NCBI GenBank assembly: GCA_947095535.1
Contig: OX352774.1
Coordinates: 7,626,001 to 7,690,000 of the forward strand
Direction of reading: 5' to 3'
Origin: Poecilobothrus nobilitatus
Taxonomy: Eukaryota > Arthropoda > Insecta > Diptera > Dolichopodidae
Length of the DNA stretch: 64,000 nucleotides
The position numbers and the translations under genes were made by a program. The number at the start of each line of letters is the position of its first letter. Position 1 is the stretch's first letter. Shown here in pieces: positions 59,393 to 64,000 of this stretch. Under the pieces are notes generated by a model. The model was not told where the DNA came from, did not search any database, and saw only the letters and a list, made by a program, of their open reading frames with translations.

Positions 59393-60740
59393 ACTCAGTT
59401 TCTTACATTCGACCCATTCTTCAATAAAAAATTAAAACATTTTTCAAAATAACTTAAGTAACCACTACTTATAACATCGTTAAAGGTTATCAATATTCAA
59501 AAGTATCCAAAATTTTCAAATGAATATTAATTTTTTATTTAAATATACCTTTACTATTCATTAATTCATTTTAATTGATATCAGATACGAAATGTATACT
59601 ATATAAACATAAAGTCAGACATAAAAATAAATTTCTTAATGTTATCTTTATTAAAACAGATAGACCAAAACGTTGTTATATACATGTTATTATATAAATA
59701 TAAATTCTTTTAAGATCAAACAAAAATAAAAACAAAAAAATTAAAGATATACGTGGAATACATACATAAAGGGATTCAATATTTTATTTCCTATTTTTTT
59801 TTTTTTTTTTTTTTTGTTTTTTTTGTACTTTAGGATTGGATTTATTATAAATTTATTAATAAATAAAAAGATTTGCAATTTACTTTCAATCTAAAGTAAC
59901 ACCCATCAAAATCTTCTAATACTTAAATCTTAAATATACATATACTTTTTGCTTTATATGGGGCGAAATATCAAATGAAATTCATCAATAAAAAAAAAAA
60001 AAAAAATCCTTACCATTTGTTATTTCTATCTTGTCTGTCCCTTAACCTTTTTTTTATTTTCTAGGAAAAAAAAAATTTGTTTTTTTTTTTTAAATAAAAT
60101 TTGAATAAAACCAAATAAAAGACCGCAGGATAATTTTAAAATAATTTTTTTTTTTTTTTTTTTGTCGGATAAAGAAACTAATCACGTAGACTAACTTTTG
60201 AATTTTTAAACCCTTTTTAATACCTATATAATATATTAAATCAAGTCTATTAAAATGAAGCAAAATAAAAGCGATTTTAAAATATACTAAGTGCTTATTT
60301 TAAATTTATTTTATTGCCTGATTTTTTTTTTTTTAATAAGAGGAGATTGAAAAATACATTTGTAATTTGTTAGATTCGAAATTAAAATTATAATAAAAAA
60401 AAAAAAAAAATAGTTTGTTAAGATAAAATTAATTCAAAAAGAAAATCTATATATAAGTAATATGTATTATTAATTAATTTTTATACTACAAGTGCAAAAA
60501 TTTTTATACTACAAGATTCAAATTTAATTTCGAGCAGTAAGAATTTATTAACTTAAATATTGTTTCTCTTTATCACACGTTTTAACATTTCCATGACGGG
60601 GATCGATATATTCGAACGAATACATATAATAATTAATATACATATATAAGGTGCGGTGAAATATATACCTTCCTTTTTCAAACTTTAAAAAAAAGAAAAA
60701 CAATTTCTTGCACAATTTAAATAGCACAATTTTTTTTTTT
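59393..60740. other. Homopolymer-dense A/T-rich DNA
   Basis: There is no gene. Long T runs lie at about 59798-59815 and 60146-60163. TTTTATACTACAAG repeats at about 60480 and 60502. Confidence 0.5.
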
Positions 60741-60744
60741 TTTT

Positions 60745-60815
60745 ACAGATAATAATGGTTTAATGGTTTATAATGGATCTAATGGATTTAATGGTTAATA
60801 ATGGATCTAATGGTT
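60745..60815. repeat. TAATGGNTT minisatellite
   Basis: AATAATGGTTTAATGG, ATAATGGATCTAATGG, ATTTAATGGTT and AATAATGGATCTAATGG follow each other, giving about eight TAATGG units with a partly alternating second-order pattern. Confidence 0.85.
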
Positions 60816-60908
60816 TTAAATAAAATTTTAAATTACAGTAAATCCAAGTTAACTCATTATTTCTAAATAATTCGAATTTTTAATATAAAACCATTTATAT
60901 ATAGTAAA

Positions 60909-61079
60909 AATTTTTTTTTAGTGCATTTCTTTGCCACATAAATGTGGACAGGAAACACAGTCTTTCCTGTTCAGGCGTGATTTTAAATGTCGTAAGGAGG
61001 AATAACTCTTAGGACGTGTGTGGGATTCAAACCCACACTTCCTAGGTGTTCAGCATATTTTATAGGCCACCGAGGCCCC
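60909..61079 (-). mobile_element. SINE family 1, copy with shortened head
   Basis: On the minus strand it has a GGGGCCTCGGTGGCC start, a B-box region GGGTTTGAATCCCACAC, GTCCTAAGAGTTATTCC, CACGCCTGAACAGG, TCCACATTTATGTGGCA and an A tail. The A-box end is shortened relative to the inner SINE at 24548-24740 (TATAGGCCACC without the preceding spacer). Confidence 0.85.
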
Positions 61080-61561
61080 TTAGTCTAATTTTGTCTCTTG
61101 GCATTGCTTTACGGAACACATTTAGTCTAAAGGTCTATATGACTAAAATTTCCTGCCTTGATAAGGGGTATTTCTAAGATACAAAAAAAAAAAAGTTTTC
61201 TTATAAATTTTTAAAAAATTCGGAAATTTTTGTAGAATTGTAATAAAAATAAACTGTATTATAATTTAAATTTGCAAGTTACATAATTATTACCTGACAC
61301 ATCACAGGCTTAGCAAACAAAAAAAAGGAAAAATGGATACCATGCATTGACATTTTTACAAAACTGATAACTAGTTTTATAAAATTTCCCTATATTTACG
61401 AACATCAATAATTTCATTTACATGCATTTCATATAAATTATATATAATTTAAAGAATTTTTGAAAACGTCATTAGTTGACATATTATGATGTATTTCATA
61501 ATTGCCGCCTAAAAGTATGCTAACTAAAAAACAATGTAAAATGTAGATTTCAAAAATTTTT

Positions 61562-61846
61562 GGGTCTGCGGTAGCTTAGTGGGTAGGCGTGTGGCATATT
61601 AACCGAAGGAGTGTGGGTTCGATCCCTGCACAAGTCGTAAGTGTTTTTTTTTTTACATACCCCCTTACGACCAAATATAATGTAAATATATATAGTATAT
61701 AATATAAACAAAATAAATAATATTAGTATATAATTTAATAATAGTATAAAAACCTATAATGGACTCAGTAGCCGTTGGTTCAATAATATTGCATTACATT
61801 TATGTATGTAATATTAATATAAATAAATAAATAACTAAATAAAAAA
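61562..61846 (+). mobile_element. SINE family 3 with tRNA-like head and (ATAA)n tail
   Basis: The head GGGTCTGCGGTAGCTTAGTG contains an A box (TAGCTTAGTGGG). It is followed 40 bases later by a consensus B box, GGTTCGATCCC. After a T run comes ACATACCCCCTTACGACC, then A/T-rich body, GGACTCAGTAGCCGTTGG, a short palindrome GCATTACATTTATGTATGTA and an ATAA tail. The head is related to SINE family 1 (both have GTGTGGGTTCGA and AAGTCGTAAG-like blocks), but body and tail differ. Confidence 0.78.
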
Positions 61847-61888
61847 CATATTTTTTTTTTTGAATATTTTTGGTTTTTTTTTTTTTTG

Positions 61889-62258
61889 TAGGGTCTTGTA
61901 CGTCTAGGGATCAAGAACATAGATTTTTACTCGAGGGAGTACCGATTCAAATTCTGTAGAGGTGGGAAGTGTTTTTAATTGTAAGAAAAAATACTGAAAA
62001 GTAGATTTTCTTAACAAATGCTCTTTGCTAAGATGGAAACAAGGTAAAATTAAAATGGTACAAATCCTAAAGGAAAAGACCCTAAATTTTTTCCAGTTAT
62101 TTATAAGTGGAAAAAATAAATAAAGCCCCCTTGCTACCAACTTATAATATTACAAACAAAATGAATAATATTACAGTATAAAATAATAATAATATTCGAC
62201 CAACCTGGAGCCTCAGTGATGATTTATAATATTCATATAAATAAATAGATAAAAAAAA
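61889..62258 (+). mobile_element. SINE family 3, second, older copy
   Basis: GGGTCTTGTACGTCTAGGG, GAGGGAGTACCGATTCAAAT, GGGAAGTGTTTTT, GCCCCCTTGCTACCAAC, GGAGCCTCAGTGATG and an ATAAATAAATAG tail follow the same order as the copy just upstream. Both pol III boxes are degraded. An insertion of about 130 bp lies between the B-box region and the CCCCCTT block. The minus-strand frame at 61904-62140 is incidental. Confidence 0.6.
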
Positions 62259-63689
62259 TTTAGTTTTGAAAAATTTGATAGACGAATATTTACAGCAAGA
62301 TAAACCGGTATGCAAAATTCAACTTATTAGATATTGAAATATAGCAGTTAAGAAGAATGAAATAATGCAAAAGTTTAAACACAAAAGAAAGAAAGGAGAA
62401 TTATGTTAATGTGATGTGAAAGTATGTGTGAACTTACTTAATTAATGTCAAAATTTTCATTTTATGTCACGGAATCATATTTTCGATTTTACAAACATTA
62501 GCCGAAAAAAAAACAGAAGTAAAATACTGAACAAAATTGTAATATTAGGTATTATCATAATTATATTGCTTACTTATTTTTAAGGGGAATTTTAGAGATA
62601 AAAATGTGTTGAATATTGACGACAACCAATACATCATTTATTAAGAAATCCATGTCGGTATATTATTTTTTTAGCAAAGAAAATGTTTTAAAATCAAAAG
62701 ATCAACATCATCAAAAGAAGGATCAACATAATCGGTTGCTCTCATGTACTTATGTTCCCATATATTTTGTAGCTGACTGAACTTAACTTAAAACTATTCT
62801 GTCATTAATACAAAGAGATTTTAATATAACATTTAGCAGGAGTTGTCAATCTACTTCTGCTAACACATTTAAAAATCATAACATTAACTCAAAAAATTTT
62901 CTAGTGGTTTCATTGAAATTTACAAGAAGGAACAAATTATTTTCCTGAAATTTATAAAAGGCTTTTTAGGAAAAAATGCTCGGGTTTTTTTTCTTTTTCC
63001 ACAAAATGTTTTTGTAAATGCTGTGATTATCGTAAAATCTCAATTATCATGAGAAGGTAACAAGTAAATCAATGAATATATTTTGTATTAATGAATAAAT
63101 CTGTTTTAATATTTTAAAAATTTTGAAAAGTTAAAAGTAAAAATATAAACAAAACAAATATATGAAAAGTCTTTTTTAAAAATTTTCTAAATCTAGTACA
63201 AGGGCTACCTATATAGACATATAAATATTTAATATATTCTTTTTATTTACTATTTATATTAAAATGTTTCCACCCATCTAGTCTGTCTGTAGATCTTTGT
63301 TGCATTACCTTGACAAAACTTAATTTGCTTTGATAACACAACTAATAATCACGTATTCAAAAACATTAGAAAAGAAAACAGGACAAGTTATTTAAAATTA
63401 TGGGTTAGATGCATCTTTTGAAAACTTTATTTAAATATCATAAAAAATTCAGTTTTTCTAAAACTTAGTAAGCAAAATTAAATTAAGAGGCACTTTACTT
63501 AATTTTCTTACTGAAACTTATTTTGTCCATTTTAAAAAAAAAAATTTCTTTTAAATTAAAAAGTTTTTTGTTTATAAAAACCTTTTGAATTGCCTTTTGG
63601 AGAAAACTTCATTTCAACCCTATAGAATATGAATCAATTTTATAAAATTTATTTGAAAGGAAAAAATAAATATTTCTATTTGGCGAAAC
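62259..63689. other. A/T-rich DNA without a recognisable gene
   Basis: I see no gene, RNA or repeat family. Confidence 0.5.
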
Positions 63690-64000
63690 TTTATTTTCAA
63701 AAATTTGCTTATTAATTTCACCCTGTTCGTTTGACCGTCCATCTGCTTACAACCGTTTAAGAAAAAGCAATGGATTTGTTTTAATCATGGATAGATTTTA
63801 TTAAAAAAAATTTGTAGTTTTTTATAGAAGAACTTTTTATGTAGCCATGTTAGTTAAAGACTTACAGTAACTCAAAGTGTAAAAATAACCCTATTTTCAA
63901 AAATTTATTTCAAATTTTTCTAACTATTTTTCAACCTAAGAACATCTACAACTAACGATAGGATGCACTTATAATATTTTGCAATTTAGTATTTAAATTA
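63690..64000 (+). repeat. Family A dispersed repeat, cut by the window end
   Basis: TTTGCTTATTAATTTCACCC, GACCGTCCATCTGCTTACAA and ATGGATAGATTTTATTAAAA follow the 5' half of family A. The element continues past the window. Its start matches the 47822 copy. Confidence 0.75.

Noticed and set aside
61562..61645. Functional tRNA gene
   Set aside because: The boxes are near consensus, but no seven-base acceptor stem forms and a diverged repeat copy lies just downstream.

Overview
This is a gene-poor, very A+T-rich stretch of a eukaryotic nuclear genome (about four-fifths A+T by eye, with many long A and T runs). It is most likely from an insect. The evidence is a Tc1/mariner element with TA target duplications, tRNA-derived SINEs with pol III A and B boxes, and non-coding repeats with (T)CCGTCCG-type tracts and TATACCCG terminal hairpins. 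I know that last type best from Diptera, so a fly is my first guess, but the order is not proven. There is no operon structure, rRNA or CRISPR array. No intact protein-coding gene could be supported. Nearly all open frames of 60-140 codons are low-complexity F/K/I/N-rich readings of A/T runs or lie inside repeats.

What the window holds is a layered collection of transposable elements and tandem repeats. Family A is a non-coding repeat of about 0.8 kb, present as at least ten full or partial copies on both strands (4383-5226, 7328-8270, 11184-12003, 12785-12885, 13849-14672, 16918-17095, 33838-34762, 37800-38113, 45775-46410, 47822-48525, 63690-64000). Family B is a different non-coding repeat with TATACCCG-type ends (2147-2943, 46425-46714, ends at 45131-45180 and about 20797). 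SINE family 1 is tRNA-derived (9296-9428, 16538-16690, 17710-17785, 21250-21403, a nested pair at 24478-24841, and 60909-61079). SINE family 2 has a separate tRNA head and a central TAA microsatellite (5904-6460, 39010-39360, 59071-59392). SINE family 3 is two adjacent copies (61562-61846, 61889-62258). There is also a complete but dead mariner (52574-53851) and a MITE-like element (30040-30507).

Between 17.6 and 21.4 kb lies a complex tandem array: a 178-bp duplication followed by units of about 662 and 687 bp that themselves contain a 75-bp sub-repeat. A roughly 185-bp direct repeat, each copy carrying the same SINE insertion, flanks the array. The rest (notably 25-30, 35-37, 40-44.7, 48.5-52.5 and 54-59 kb) is unique-looking A/T-rich sequence with homopolymer runs and a few hairpins. 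It would fit an intergenic region or the inside of a very long intron. The repeats do not work together as a pathway; they record successive insertion, nesting, recombination and decay.
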